Part shown: one piece after another, positions 34,901 through 44,559 of the stretch
How positions within the stretch are numbered: position 1 is the first letter of the stretch
Layout of the letters: each line of letters opens with the position of its first letter
Source of the DNA: Ottelia alismoides
Lineage: Eukaryota; Streptophyta; Magnoliopsida; Alismatales; Hydrocharitaceae
Reading direction: 5' to 3'
NCBI GenBank assembly: GCA_037367405.1
Contig: JAZKJV010000386.1
Coordinates: forward strand, 745,501-809,500
DNA length: 64,000 nucleotides
Position numbers and translations under genes: made by a program
Notes under the pieces: generated by a model
Told to the model about the DNA's origin: nothing
Databases searched by the model: none
What the model saw: only the letters and a program-made list of their open reading frames with translations

Positions 34901-35955
34901 TGGGAAAGCAAGGCTTCAAGAGGACAACAGCCGACCCTTGCGTATATGTTCGTCGTCTTCCCAATGATAGGTTCGTCATTCTTTTGATATATGTGGATGA
35001 CATGTTGATTGTAGGTCATGATTCCAACTTGATTGCAAAGCTCAAGAGAGAACTCTCCAAGGAGTTTGAGATGAAAGATCTGGGCAAGGCAAGTCACATC
35101 TTAGGGATGCAGATTACAAGGGACAGGAAGAAGCACATGCTGTGGTTGTCACAGGAGAGCTATGTTGAACGTGTGTTGGAGCGGTTCAACATGAAGAATG
35201 CCAAGCCTGTCAGTACACCCTTAGCTTCTCATTTCAAGCTAAACAAAGAGTCATGTCCTTCTACTTCTGAGGAGAAAGCAGAGATGGCCAAGATCCCATA
35301 CCAGTCAGCAGTTGGGAGCCTCATGTACGCCATGGTTTGCACTAGACCCGACATAGCCCATGCAGTGGGCGTGGTGAGCAGGTTCATGTCCAATCCGGGG
35401 AAGGACCATTGGGAGGCAGTGAAGTGGATCTTGAGATACTTGAGAGGGACCTCAAGTATGTGTCTTGTTTTTGGGAGGTCAGATCCCAAACTTTGTGGTT
35501 ACACTGATGCAGATATGGCAGGAGATATGGACCAGAGAAAGTCCACCTCAGGCTACATTTTCACTTTTGCAGGGGGAGCCATATCATGGCAATCCAAACT
35601 ACAGAAATGTGTTGCTCTCTCAACTACTGAGGCAGAATACATTGCAGCAGCAGAGGCTGGGAAAGAAGTGTTGTGGCTACAACGCTTTCTTGGTGAGTTT
35701 GGATTGGATGGCAGTGAGCCAGTTGTGTTTTGTGATAGCCAGAGCGCTATAGACTTGAGCAAGAGTACCATGCACCATGCTCGCACAAAACACATTGATG
35801 TGAGATACCATTGGCTGAGAGATGCAATTGAACAGAAGCAGCTCGTGTTGAAGAAGATCCACACAGATGAGAACCCTTCAGATATGTTGACAAAGGCAGT
35901 CACTCGTGACAAGCTTCAGCTCTGTAGAGAGTTGAGCGGTGTCACCTCTTCTTGA
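31978..35955 (+). CDS. Gag-pol polyprotein of a Tnt1/Tork-type copia element, intact
   Basis: 1325 codons from an ATG 27 bases after the LTR to TGA, without a break. In order: Gag, with a zinc knuckle CHHCQKPGHWKRDC at residues 231-244; aspartic protease with D297-T-A-A-S in place of the more usual D-[ST]-G-A-S, a variant also known in tobacco Tnt1; integrase with the H425, H430, C456, C459 zinc site and catalytic D486, D549, E585 (35 residues between the last two); a linker rich in Asp, Glu and Gln (about 700-800); RT with LVVKGFSQ, LDVKTAFLHGDL-like DVKTAFLHG, SLYGLKQAPRQWY and YVDDM at 1005-1009; RNase H with GYTDADMAGD (D1177), STTEAEYIA and TKHIDVRYHW. Length is typical of Tnt1. All catalytic residues are present. 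It encodes what is needed for particle formation, reverse transcription and integration. Confidence 0.97.
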   Translation: MGKDDEGTMIKLTSSNWQIWKAKMEDILYCKDLHDPVEGESAKPENMSAGEWTKLNRKAIGTIRKWLDISVFHHVAEETNAKELWDKLSELYDQKTATNKAFLIRKLVNLKYKDGCKVAEHLNDYQSIINQLTSMGLALDDELQSLLLLGSLPDSWETLVVTVSNSAKDSKLTMAMVKGSLLNEEIRRRSLGEASSSSHVYAVERRGRSNSRGASQERQKSRDKSKGRGKCHHCQKPGHWKRDCRVWKREQAEAKKDQKKEDGNVAAIVADESADEVILTIQDQCLHAGSDLEWVVDTAASYHVTPHREFFTTYTRGDYGRVLMGNESYSKIIGMGTISIQTDVGCSMTLQNVRHVPDVRLSLISGSQLDSEGYHLKFGDSRCKISKGSLIMARGSLCHTLYMTRVKVMDGSLHASEADNSDLWHRRLSHMSQKGLQLLSKRELIPYHNDITLSPCDACEVGKSRSAPYRARSKVKGDLLQLVHSDVCGPMDTASLGGNRYFVTFIDDASRKVWVYVLRSKDQVFDCFKKFHAMVERETGKLLKCLRTDNGGEYTSHSFQSYCAEHGIRHERTEPGTPQHNGLAERMNRTIVERVRCMLKTAKLPKTFWAEAVRTACYLVNRSPSVPLGFQIPERVWTGKDPSYAHLRVFGCKAYALVPKEQRKKLDDKAVPCIFLGYGDQEFGYRLWDPRKKTVTRHRDVIFYENQTLAEDTTESGDGDEISMDDDSDEDTEPSPVQGTGGEDGQLEQHEPEADPVDTGPGDLGQGEQPHPVADATEPQVRRSERTRQPSSRYPTSRYVMLTDAGEPYTFEEAQVHKDKGHWQNAMNEEMLSLRKNHTYDLVELPKGKRALKNKWVYKLKSDDSGKQVKYKARLVVKGFSQKEGVDYDEIFSPVVKMNSVRMVLGLVASMDLELEQMDVKTAFLHGDLKEEIYMEQPQGFQERGKEHMVCRLRKSLYGLKQAPRQWYLKFDAFMGKQGFKRTTADPCVYVRRLPNDRFVILLIYVDDMLIVGHDSNLIAKLKRELSKEFEMKDLGKASHILGMQITRDRKKHMLWLSQESYVERVLERFNMKNAKPVSTPLASHFKLNKESCPSTSEEKAEMAKIPYQSAVGSLMYAMVCTRPDIAHAVGVVSRFMSNPGKDHWEAVKWILRYLRGTSSMCLVFGRSDPKLCGYTDADMAGDMDQRKSTSGYIFTFAGGAISWQSKLQKCVALSTTEAEYIAAAEAGKEVLWLQRFLGEFGLDGSEPVVFCDSQSAIDLSKSTMHHARTKHIDVRYHWLRDAIEQKQLVLKKIHTDENPSDMLTKAVTRDKLQLCRELSGVTSS

Positions 35956-35987
35956 TCTCCATCACCAGGACAACACCTCCTCGTTGG

Positions 35988-36003
35988 GGCTGGAGGGGGA
36001 GGT
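35988..36003 (+). promoter_or_regulatory. Polypurine tract
   Basis: GGCTGGAGGGGGAGGT lies directly before the 3' LTR, the primer for second-strand synthesis. Confidence 0.88.
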
Positions 36004-36856
36004 TGTTGGGTATACTTACAAAAGTTCCAGCCCCAACTTGGGGGCAGCAGCATTTACTCTTTTTGGCAGGGGCATCACTGATATTTTTCCATGAATTGGA
36101 CAACCCATTCCAGGGATGGATGTGCCCCATTCGATGCCCCAATTTGGAGTGCGCCTCTCCATCCAGAACGCGATTCCTCGAGCCCTAATTCCCGTTCCAG
36201 GGAGAACGAGCAGAGCAGCAGCAAGGGGGGTTCTTCCTGAACCCCATCTTCTCCATTTCCTCCGCACGAGAGCGCGCGAGAGAGAGACCGAGAGGGAGAA
36301 AGAGCAGCAGCTAGGAGCACCTTTCTAGCTACAGTTTGGGCTGAAGGTGCAGCGGCAAGTCGAGCTCGAGAGGAGCAGCCGGAGGTCGTTGGGAACGACC
36401 TCAAGAGGAGCCGAGCGCCGAGTTTGGGTCTCCATCCGGGAGCCCACAAGGGGAGTTACCTTGTACTCCTTGTTTTAGAGCACAATATTGGTATAGTTAG
36501 ATACCTAGGGGTAGTTTGTTCTTTGTTGAAGAACTATCCGTTGTGTGTGCTTGTACCTCGGTTTTGTGGGCAACAAAACCGGGAAGAACATTTGGATCAC
36601 TTTGACCGTAGTGCCTGGTTGCCGGTCTTGCCCCGTGGTTTTTCCCTTGCTCACATTGAGTAAGGGTTTCCACGTAAAAATCTTTGTCTCGTGTGGTGCT
36701 TGTTGTGCTTGCTTGTGGTTGCTTGTCATTGTTGCATTTGAGTTCCCGTGTGGGGAACATATATTGTGTTGTGCCATCTTTGCTGCAGGACAGTTTAGGG
36801 GGATAGATCCTAGGTTGTTTGATTATTCCGCATTATTTACCTATATATCCCCAACA
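36004..36856 (+). repeat. 3' LTR of the Tnt1/Tork-type element
   Basis: 853 bp, the same length and ends as the 5' LTR with about three substitutions. It is followed by CCAAG (36857-36861). As the LTR nearest the CBSX gene it lies about 0.8 kb beyond that gene's stop codon and points toward it, antisense to the gene. Confidence 0.96.
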
Positions 36857-36861
36857 CCAAG

Positions 36862-37480
36862 TAGAGGCATCCGTTCGTGTGTTAGAGCTTTGCCTTGCCA
36901 GCATAACCACAGGAATACATAGATTCTCGGCCTCGGGCCTCTGGTAGAAGTAGCACATTCCAAAGGTCCTGAAGCCACATCTATAAATTTTTCAATGACG
37001 GAGGGTTTTTTGAGGAATTAAGGGAAGGATAACAAGTGAATCATGAGCCAGGTAAGCAAGATATTTAGCAGGGTTAGAGGAGTGATAATATTCCAACCCC
37101 CAGTTTTGACCAGAACGTATTCATGGGATACTATCAATTACTGACCCCGACGATTTTCAAGCCAGATACAAATAAGATTTTCAGAGTGCTCTGATAGTCA
37201 TTATCATATTCCAGAATGATAAGGATGTTCCCATGGTGTAAAGATATAGACCCTGGCACAAAGATGATGCAAGCTCACAAGGTCCGGGTTATAACATGAG
37301 CTATACGGGTTCAACTCACTTCAGCTGCTGTCTCAGTGTCCTAGGCACAGATCGAGCATGTTTTTTTTCATCACTAGCAGGATAACGAACCATTTTCTAT
37401 TATAAATACTGACTAAAATAAATATTAATCTTTTTTATATGTGAGTAACCCACTCAAACAATTGCCCTCATTATACCAAC
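36862..37480. other. Intergenic stretch, nothing recognised
   Basis: Between the copia element and the 3' end of the CBSX gene I see only unremarkable sequence and no coding frame of note. Confidence 0.5.
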
Positions 37481-37663
37481 AAATTTTCAAGAGACAACGA
37501 GATCACAAGGGACGAAAATAATAAACAAACAAATATTAGAACAAAATTGAGGACTCTCTAGAGGAACAGAAGAGCCCTGTATATGAAATATATACATATA
37601 TATATAAGCCGTATTGGCTCAGAACTGTAATATCCTCCATGACCCCCTGCTAAATTATCACGC
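37480..37663 (-). other. Probable 3' untranslated region of the CBSX gene
   Basis: The sequence after the stop is T-rich on the minus strand and contains TATATATATATGTATATATT and TTTGTTTGTTTATTATTTT stretches of the kind that guide plant polyadenylation. The end point is approximate. Confidence 0.4.
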
Positions 37664-40600
37664 TCAGTTGCTGATCTGATCATCATGTTTCCTTTCAACA
37701 GCAGCTTTCATGATATTTCCCCTTGTAATAACTCCGACCTTCATCAAACATCAGAACAAAAGGAATTAGAAATAGTTAACTTGGGGGTTTGCCAAACAAA
37801 ACTCTAATCATGCAAAAAGAAGTTGTCTAATATCAGAAGCTTCATGCACTACGCCACATGGCATGCTACGTCAACCTCACAAGTTTCACGTTGGCTTTTA
37901 GCATTGGCCTTCTCTCGGTGATAAAACACACATTTCCGAAAGGAATTGAGGTTCTTACCAGGTTGCCATAAGCATCGACTACTGGAAGACGGTGGTACTT
38001 CGTTTCAAGTAGTAATCTGAGCAAGTTAAGCAGAAAAAAAGGATTACAGTCGGTGCATTTTGAGAAACTTTTAAAGCATGACAGAAAGGAAGACTGTCTT
38101 TCTAACCTTGCTGCATCATCGAGGTTGGATGATTCACAAAGTGACAGAGGGGAAGGGGTCATGACATCGCCGACAACCTTGCCATGGTTTTTGTTCAACA
38201 AGTTCTGAAGCTCAAAGAATGTCTGCAACGAGGACAAACAACTCAATCAGTTCAGTTCAATGCAGTACACTGCTGAGTCTTCGAGAATTTAAGCTGAATG
38301 TAAAATATCTTTTGACAATGAACATTAACTATGACAAGTTCACGGCTTCCCTAAGATGCCAGGCCACCTCCAGAGTCTCTGTTTTCGGTTGGATTATTAG
38401 AGTTCAAAGAACATTTGTATTTGGTAGGTTATCCTGTCGAATAACCCATGTGATAGCCCATTTGATACACTTGCCAGGGAAAATGTGCAAAGTACTGAGA
38501 TCACTTCTTTTTCATATAAAATGATAGTTATTGGAAGGGATAACCCACTCGATATCCACGCGCTCATTCTTTCACTTGCGAACAGGTATGAATGGATAAC
38601 CCTTCTGCCTATCTTCATCATCCGGATGCAGCTATTAGAGCCAACTACTCATATTTTATAAATTCCAATTAATCAACTAGCTTGAACTATGTTCAAACAC
38701 AAAGTTGAGAACCAACCACATATACTTGGCGAGTAATTGGACTTCAGTCCAATACCTCAATGAAACCTAATGACAATGGTGCCGAGACAATGTTATTTTC
38801 TCTCTCAAGTGCCACCATGCTAAACCCGACACTCATATTTTGTGATTAATGGAGATGCTACTTGGGTGAATACATACAATGGGTGCCAATGTATTGATGT
38901 AATCAATAAACATAAAAGATAGCATTTTATTGTGGTTTTGGACCTATAAATGAAAAGGCAGCCAAAAAGAAACTCATTTTTCATGTCAAGTCAACTTTGC
39001 AGAGAGCGAACAACAAGGGGAGCTGCATTCGTCTGGTTCAATCCTTGCAAGAAGCCCCCTACACCAAGCCCCACAACCAGCCAAGCCTGGCCAACCCCAA
39101 GCTTACTAGGCTTAAGTTGGTACTTGGTAGTCAAATGAACAACAGTGTCAAGGGTTAGGCCTAGTTCGATCAATCAAAGTCATTTTAAGTCAGGTGATAT
39201 GAATCTAACTCTTACAAGTTCTTGATCCTTGGTGACTATTTGTAGTTCCATAACTAATCATTCAAGTGCAAAAAGCAGTTACCACAATTTAACAGCATTA
39301 AGTAAAAACAATCAACAAAACTTAGGGAAACTACTTACTTCCCAAGAGCTATTGACATCTGGAAACAAGTTCGCATTGCTTACTCTCTTGCCTGCAAAAG
39401 GGCAAATAAGATATTATACTCCTGGCACAAATAATATGATTACGAGTATTTGACTTCTAATATACGTATTTGAACTACTGATTTTGGATGATCATGTAGT
39501 TTAAAAACATTTTAAAGAAACCCTGCCTGTATAGATTGGATCAATTAACTTAATAATATGTAACTGATGTTGAATTCAATCTAGAAACTGACATCAAAGG
39601 AATTAAATACTCAAGGAGAATAAGATTGAGATTGGCATGGAATGTCATTAGTAAATTATAAAATCAGAAAAAAAATCAACCTTGGTGAAATTTTCACCAG
39701 ACATAAAGACTGATAGTCTGATACATATCGAACAGACGGGAGAGTAGCATCAAAGGCACTTTTTAGTTTTTTCTTCCATATACTAGAAAATTATGAAGAC
39801 ACTTGATCAGGAACCCATAACTCATACAAAATCTCTAGTCAAGACCTTTAAGGACACTTTGCAAATGACAAGATGACAATGCTATTTTAAAATATTATTA
39901 TTCATACTCAAACTAAAATATCAACACATTAATCGTCCTTTCTTAGTGGATAACATCATTTAAAAAAATCGCTTGTAATAAAAATACCACTTCATTAGAG
40001 CATTTCCAAATACAACATTCTTTTGATGGGAAATTAATATGCTTACTACTCAGTAAAATATGTTGTAAAGGCAAAATGTATCAGGCATATAACAGGCCAC
40101 AAGTAGTAGACAGAAAATCAACATACCTGAAACAGAATCCACTGCCAACAGATCATAATCAGACACGACACCCACCTGCAAGATGACAAGAATGTCATTC
40201 ATGAAAGAACAATCCAAAAAATAATAATATGCTTGCCTCAATTTTTAAATTTGAAACAAAACGATGGGCAAATTAATTATCAGTTGTAAACATTACTAGC
40301 AGACTTCTTAAACAAAATCACATGTAGGTGCAGCACAGAATTTCTGCCTCCATATTACTGTGAGCCAAAATGGAAACCTACCCACAAATATTAACATCAC
40401 CCATTTCAAAACTAGAAACAATTTGAAAGGGCTTTGACCTTCAGAAAATTTGATTTTATGCTTTCAGTTAATCATTTCTGAAAAGATTTCCAGTTACTAA
40501 ATATAATATATTTAATGTCAGACTTATCAAGGGGGATAATCTACATAAGTCATCAAACAACATCACAACCAAAACTCACATTTTGTATGTAATATTTCAG

Positions 40601-41606
40601 TAGCAAAGGCTAGAGACCGTTTTCTAAACTCCAAACTTTTCTAGAACTTATGTAAGGAGAATTAGTTTCATGCTAATTTTTTATTACATATAAACTTGCA
40701 AAAAATGCAATCTACTTGTAGTTTCATTGGCACATGGCATACAAATTGACGCCCCTAAAATGTTGGCACTGGAAGGAACGGTAACAAAAAGTTCTACCGC
40801 GTGAAAAAAATAAAGTCAACTACATACCAATCTCCCATTGTCGTCAATCACTGGGAAACCCGAGATTCCGTCTTCCACAAGCATCTGCAATGCTGTTAAT
40901 ATGACCAGCAAAAGGATTAGCATCTCATCAACAGAGAACAGAATTGACGGCGACATTCTCTAAATTACCTGATTCAATAGCAGTGGTGGGCTTTACAACT
41001 CGAAGCTTGTCTTTTCTAGTCATGAATTCTCCGACTGTGAAGGCTTCACTGCTTGTCTGTGATCCAACATATATTCAGACGCCATAAGAAATCAACAATA
41101 GAATTCAAACTTGCCGCAGGAAAAATAGGGCATATTAAAAACACTCATCCTTAACAACAAAAGGTACTTTCAAAATAGACACAATATAAATTATAAGCAG
41201 AAGTAGGAATTCCCGGCAAACTAATAGCGAATTAAGAGATTATGACTAGCACAATTAAGAAAAATCTAACACCCTGTTTATAAACCACTCACAGACAACC
41301 AGATTGAACTTTAGACCGAATCTTCCGCTATTTTTGCATTAAATTAAGTCACCGACATCTTTTATATAAAGGCACAATAGCTCGTTCAAATAAACATGAC
41401 GCAACCAATCTAAAACCCTAGAATTGGTAGGGACAAAAGAAGGAAACGTAGATATGGAGGCGTACCGACGCGGAGCCGTTGCTGGTTGCGGCGCCTCCTC
41501 TGACGGCGAAGACGGCTGTGGAGGGGCGGTGCAGGGATGATCGCCGGAAGGCGGCAGCACGGTGGGTGGGGATCGCGACGGCTCCGGATGCGAGAACGGC
41601 TTCCAT
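37664..41606 (-). CDS. CBSX: CBS domain-containing protein, chloroplastic (CBSX1/CBSX2 type), 8 exons
   Basis: A pair of CBS domains senses adenosine nucleotides; Arabidopsis CBSX1 and CBSX2 bind and activate chloroplast thioredoxins. Exons on the minus strand: 41606-41466, 41056-40969, 40892-40828, 40175-40127, 39391-39339, 38222-38107, 38016-37959, 37738-37664. All introns are GT-AG and the lengths (141, 88, 65, 49, 53, 116, 58, 75) sum to 645, giving 214 codons plus TGA with no stop inside. Residues 1-47 (MEAVLASGAVAIPTHRAAAF...) are Ala/Ser/Arg-rich like a plastid transit peptide. CBS1 (about 52-115) has TVGEFMTRKDKLRVVKPTT and GISGFPVIDDNGRLVGVVSD. CBS2 (about 145-208) has VVGDVMTPSP and KYHRLPVVDAYGNLVGVITR. 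Family members are about 235 residues; the difference is in the leader. The paralogue (1 or 2) is not resolved. Exon boundaries are my reading from splice sites and family match, without transcript data. Confidence 0.93.
38223..39338 (-). other. Large fifth intron of the CBSX gene (1116 bp)
   Basis: It is the longest intron, with donor GTAAGT and acceptor TGCAG. The middle 38380-38620 contains several 'ATAACCC'/'GGGTTAT'-like words in both directions and 38950-39180 is GC-richer than the rest, so small repeat insertions are possible. I cannot assign them. Confidence 0.5.
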
Positions 41607-41690
41607 CTCTGTCTGTCTCTTTAGCTTTCTCCCTCCAGATCTTTCTCAAGGAGCTTTGAAGACGTGTGGAAGGCAACCGTCATCCCTCCG

Positions 41691-41700
41691 CTATTTATAG
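41691..41700 (-). promoter_or_regulatory. TATA box of the CBSX gene
   Basis: CTATAAATAG on the minus strand, 84 bases upstream of the start codon. Transcription would start about 30 bases downstream, leaving a CT-rich 5' untranslated region of about 55-60 bases (41607-41662), usual for plant nuclear genes. Confidence 0.75.
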
Positions 41701-42121
41701 GGTCACGAGGGAAACCAGTTTGTGGAGTGGCGGCGCACGCGGGAAGGAGAAGAGGAAACCGCCGGTTTGGGAATCTCCCGGGAAGGTGGAGGAGAATCCT
41801 CAACTAGGACCGTTGCTTCGTCTCGATGCTCCCTTCCTCGGACGGTTCAGATTTTCTTTTTGCATAAAATGTGTCGGGGGAAAGTATGAAAGAATCTTTT
41901 ACACTTTTATCCTTGGATGATACTATAACTGAACTTGATCCTTGTAATTTTTTCATATCTGCATCATGACCCCTATTTGGCCCCCAAATGTACACCTTGA
42001 CTCGTGTTATTAATTATCAGGATGGTGAATCTGGAAATGGTAAAGGTTCACAGAGGTCATACCGTAAACATAAGAGAGTGTGTTTGTACTTTTTTTGTGA
42101 GTACCTTTGATAAAGGAAAAA
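41701..42121. other. Upstream region of the CBSX gene
   Basis: A GC-rich part (41700-41850), then AT-rich sequence. No coding frame is convincing. It probably holds the gene's proximal promoter, before the MITE-like element at 42122. Confidence 0.5.
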
Positions 42122-42412
42122 ATGAGTGTATTTTTTCATAATTTTTTCATTTTTTTAAATAACACCACGTATATTTATCTATATATCCCTCCAATATGCT
42201 ATTCGAATTTCGTCAGAAACATAGATCCATATGCCCTTCATCTAGAACATGTAATTTTAACGGTCTAAACATTGTTGTAATCGACCTGTTTTAAATGAAG
42301 GGTATAAGAGTTTTTGTTTCTGACGAAATTCGAATGGTATATTGGAGGGATATCTAGATCAATATACAAGGTGATATTTTGCAAAAAAAAATACGAAAAA
42401 AATATCACAAGA
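42122..42412. mobile_element. Hairpin MITE-like element, copy 1
   Basis: Imperfect inverted arms of about 100 bp, meeting near 42265. The best-kept part is CCTCCAATAT.C.ATTCGAATTTCGTCAGAAAC, at 42188-42220 and as its complement at 42317-42350, with GATAT or TATAT outside and AATA.CACC further out. It has no coding capacity. A related copy is at 57215-57420. Confidence 0.7.
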
Positions 42413-42879
42413 GCAGTTATATCAAACCTTTTTTTTAAAAAAAAGAATTTTTACCCCATAGACCCTACTTTGCCAATTACCTCTTCGACCTTTGAAACAA
42501 CGTATCCCCCCCCCACCCCTCGTCCTTGTAAACTTGTTGTTTCTTACCCAACGAACCCCGTTAAATGCTGCTTTATGCCTTTGGCTAATCTAACCAGAGG
42601 AGCATTCCACGGTAGATATGGCAACGCGTATTGTTTTCATTGATTCAAATCAATAGCTATGGTGGTATTGTGATCTACAGATCAGGATCGTTAATTCGAT
42701 ATCCTTTAGGCAGATCTATGGTAATTTGCGTGTTCTGGATCTACATAATATTTGTTCTTCCTGACTTCGGATCTACTATTTGTTATTCATGTGCTTCGAT
42801 AGTGGATATTTGTTTTTCATGTGCTTCAAATTGGTGATTGATGTTTGTTCTTCCTAGCAGACGAGGTGATGTAGGAGGC

Positions 42880-43440
42880 GGAGGGGGAGGCAGCTAGGGC
42901 AGAGCAATGGGAGGAGGAGGCAGTTGGGGCGAGCAAAATGAGGGAAGGAGGTGGTGGAGGGGACATAGGCGGAGGTGCAAGGGGAGGTCTCTAGGGGCAA
43001 AGCAAATGGAAGAGGAGGAGGAGGCCGTTGGATGCAGAAGAAGGGGAGGAGACGGCTGGGGCCGGATCAAGGTGAGGGGAGGAGGAGAGCGAGGGCGGAG
43101 GTCAGGGAGGTGGATGGAGAGGGCGGAGGTCAGGGAGGAGAAGGGCGAGGGCAGAGGTCGGGGAGGAGGAGGGTAAGGGCAGAGGTCGAGGAGGAAGAGT
43201 GTGAGGGGGAGGTCGAGCAGATCGGGAGGAGGAGGATGAGGAGGGAGGAGCGGTAGACCTGGAGGAGGAGGACGTCGAGGAGAAGGGCGAGGTCGGGGAG
43301 GACCTAGAGGATGAGGCCGACAGACCTGGAGGGAGAGGACGAGGGTCGGGGTGGACTTGGAGGGCAGGGCGGCAGACCTGGAGGAAGAAGGCGAGGTCAG
43401 GGAGGACCTGGAGGGTAGGGCAGCATAGGTTGATGAGATG
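42880..43440. repeat. Purine-rich GA minisatellite
   Basis: About 560 bases of almost unbroken G and A on the plus strand, built from variants of GGAGGAGAAGGGCGAGGTC and CAGACCTGGAGG, with an irregular period near 60-70 bases in 43250-43430. The long proline-rich frame on the minus strand (42894-43625) follows from this bias and is unlikely to be a gene. Confidence 0.75.
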
Positions 43441-44559
43441 GTGGGTGTTGGATGTGGAAAGGGAGGATTAGGGTAAGGACACTTAATGTGTTTAGATAAA
43501 CAAAATGAGTGTAATGTAAAAGAACATAACAAAATCCGGATGATTTCAACGGATAAATGGATGTGGGTTACTGTGGGGTAATGGTTAGTAAGTTTTCGAG
43601 ATCGAGGGGAAAATATGTTTTTCAAAGATCATGGAAGTAATTGGTAAAATTTATAAAATCTGTGAGGGTAAAAATCCCTTAAAAAGAAGGCTCTTCTTCT
43701 TTGCCTTCTTCGGTGGTATTACTTAGTCGTCAAACTTTTCGATCTATCATTTTGAAGTCTCTTCTTCTACGAAAAGCGTTAATAATACCGGTCTTCACAG
43801 CCCCTCCGTCCTCGGATACGGTATAAACGCCAAGGATCGTAGTTGCGATTTGACCCGTGGGAAATACTGACGGCTAAAGTTATCTTCACCCATTTTTAAC
43901 ATCTTTTTCTGGATTTTTTTTTTGCCAGCCAAATTATTACATATTGCCGAGTTTGCTTTCCGTCCAATCCAAGCAAGTAGTCTTGTTGCAAATTAAGAGC
44001 TGCGTGGAATACGTGCCAAATGGTACACAGCTTGATGTTGAAAATGAAGGAATTTGCGGAATGCGACGTCAAGCGCCAAAATTTTTTTTCTAAAAAAGTT
44101 CAGCGATATATACATTATCTACATAATATGTATATTTTTTATTTCCGTAAGATTGTTGTTTGCGTGTTATCAACTACATAAAAGGTGATTGTGATGGGGT
44201 ATAGTTTTTTAGACGTAGAAGTTGCACTAATTTCCCCCTCTAAAAGACATAAAATTTTGGATTTTTTATACTTTTACCTCTTCTAAATTCTAAATTACAG
44301 TTATGTCTCTATTGTTTTTCCAATAAAATGTGCTTCCTTTTATTCTTGTAAATTTTACAGTTTGACCATTCCATTAATGTAATATAGGGACGTAAGTGTA
44401 ATAACAGAAGGGTAGTATGGTGTATTTTATTTTGGAAGAAAAAAGATCCTACCGTATATGTGTGCGCCTAAAAACTTCACCATTAATCATAAAAAATACA
44501 CACATGCATACAAGTTAGTTACAAAGTTAAATTACATGTGTCCATTACTCCGTTAATGC
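43441..44559. other. Intergenic stretch with a faint foldback repeat
   Basis: Nothing codes here. At about 44240-44460 'ATACTTTTACCTCTTCTAAATT' and 'GGGACGTAAGTGTAATAACAGAAGGG' look like the two arms of a degraded foldback element of the type at 56705-56965. Confidence 0.4.

Larger units (their letters stand above)
31098..36856 (+). mobile_element. Complete Tnt1/Tork-type Ty1/copia retrotransposon, 5759 bp
   Basis: It has all parts: 853-bp LTRs at both ends, CCAAG target duplication, initiator-Met primer site, one long ORF in the order gag-protease-integrase-RT-RNase H, and a polypurine tract. By eye the two LTRs differ at only three bases, so the insertion is very recent. The element is the only structurally intact mobile element in the window and may still be able to move or be transcribed. 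Confidence 0.96.

Noticed and set aside
32012..35912. Many minus-strand and shifted frames inside the copia ORF
   Set aside because: They are shadows of the intact gag-pol frame.
37866..38246. 126-codon minus-strand ORF as a separate gene
   Set aside because: It is exons 6 and 7 of the CBSX gene read through introns; the spliced model accounts for the conserved parts.
42894..43625. Proline-rich 243-codon frame on the minus strand
   Set aside because: It is the translation of a GA-rich minisatellite; both strands are open and the repeat explains the composition.
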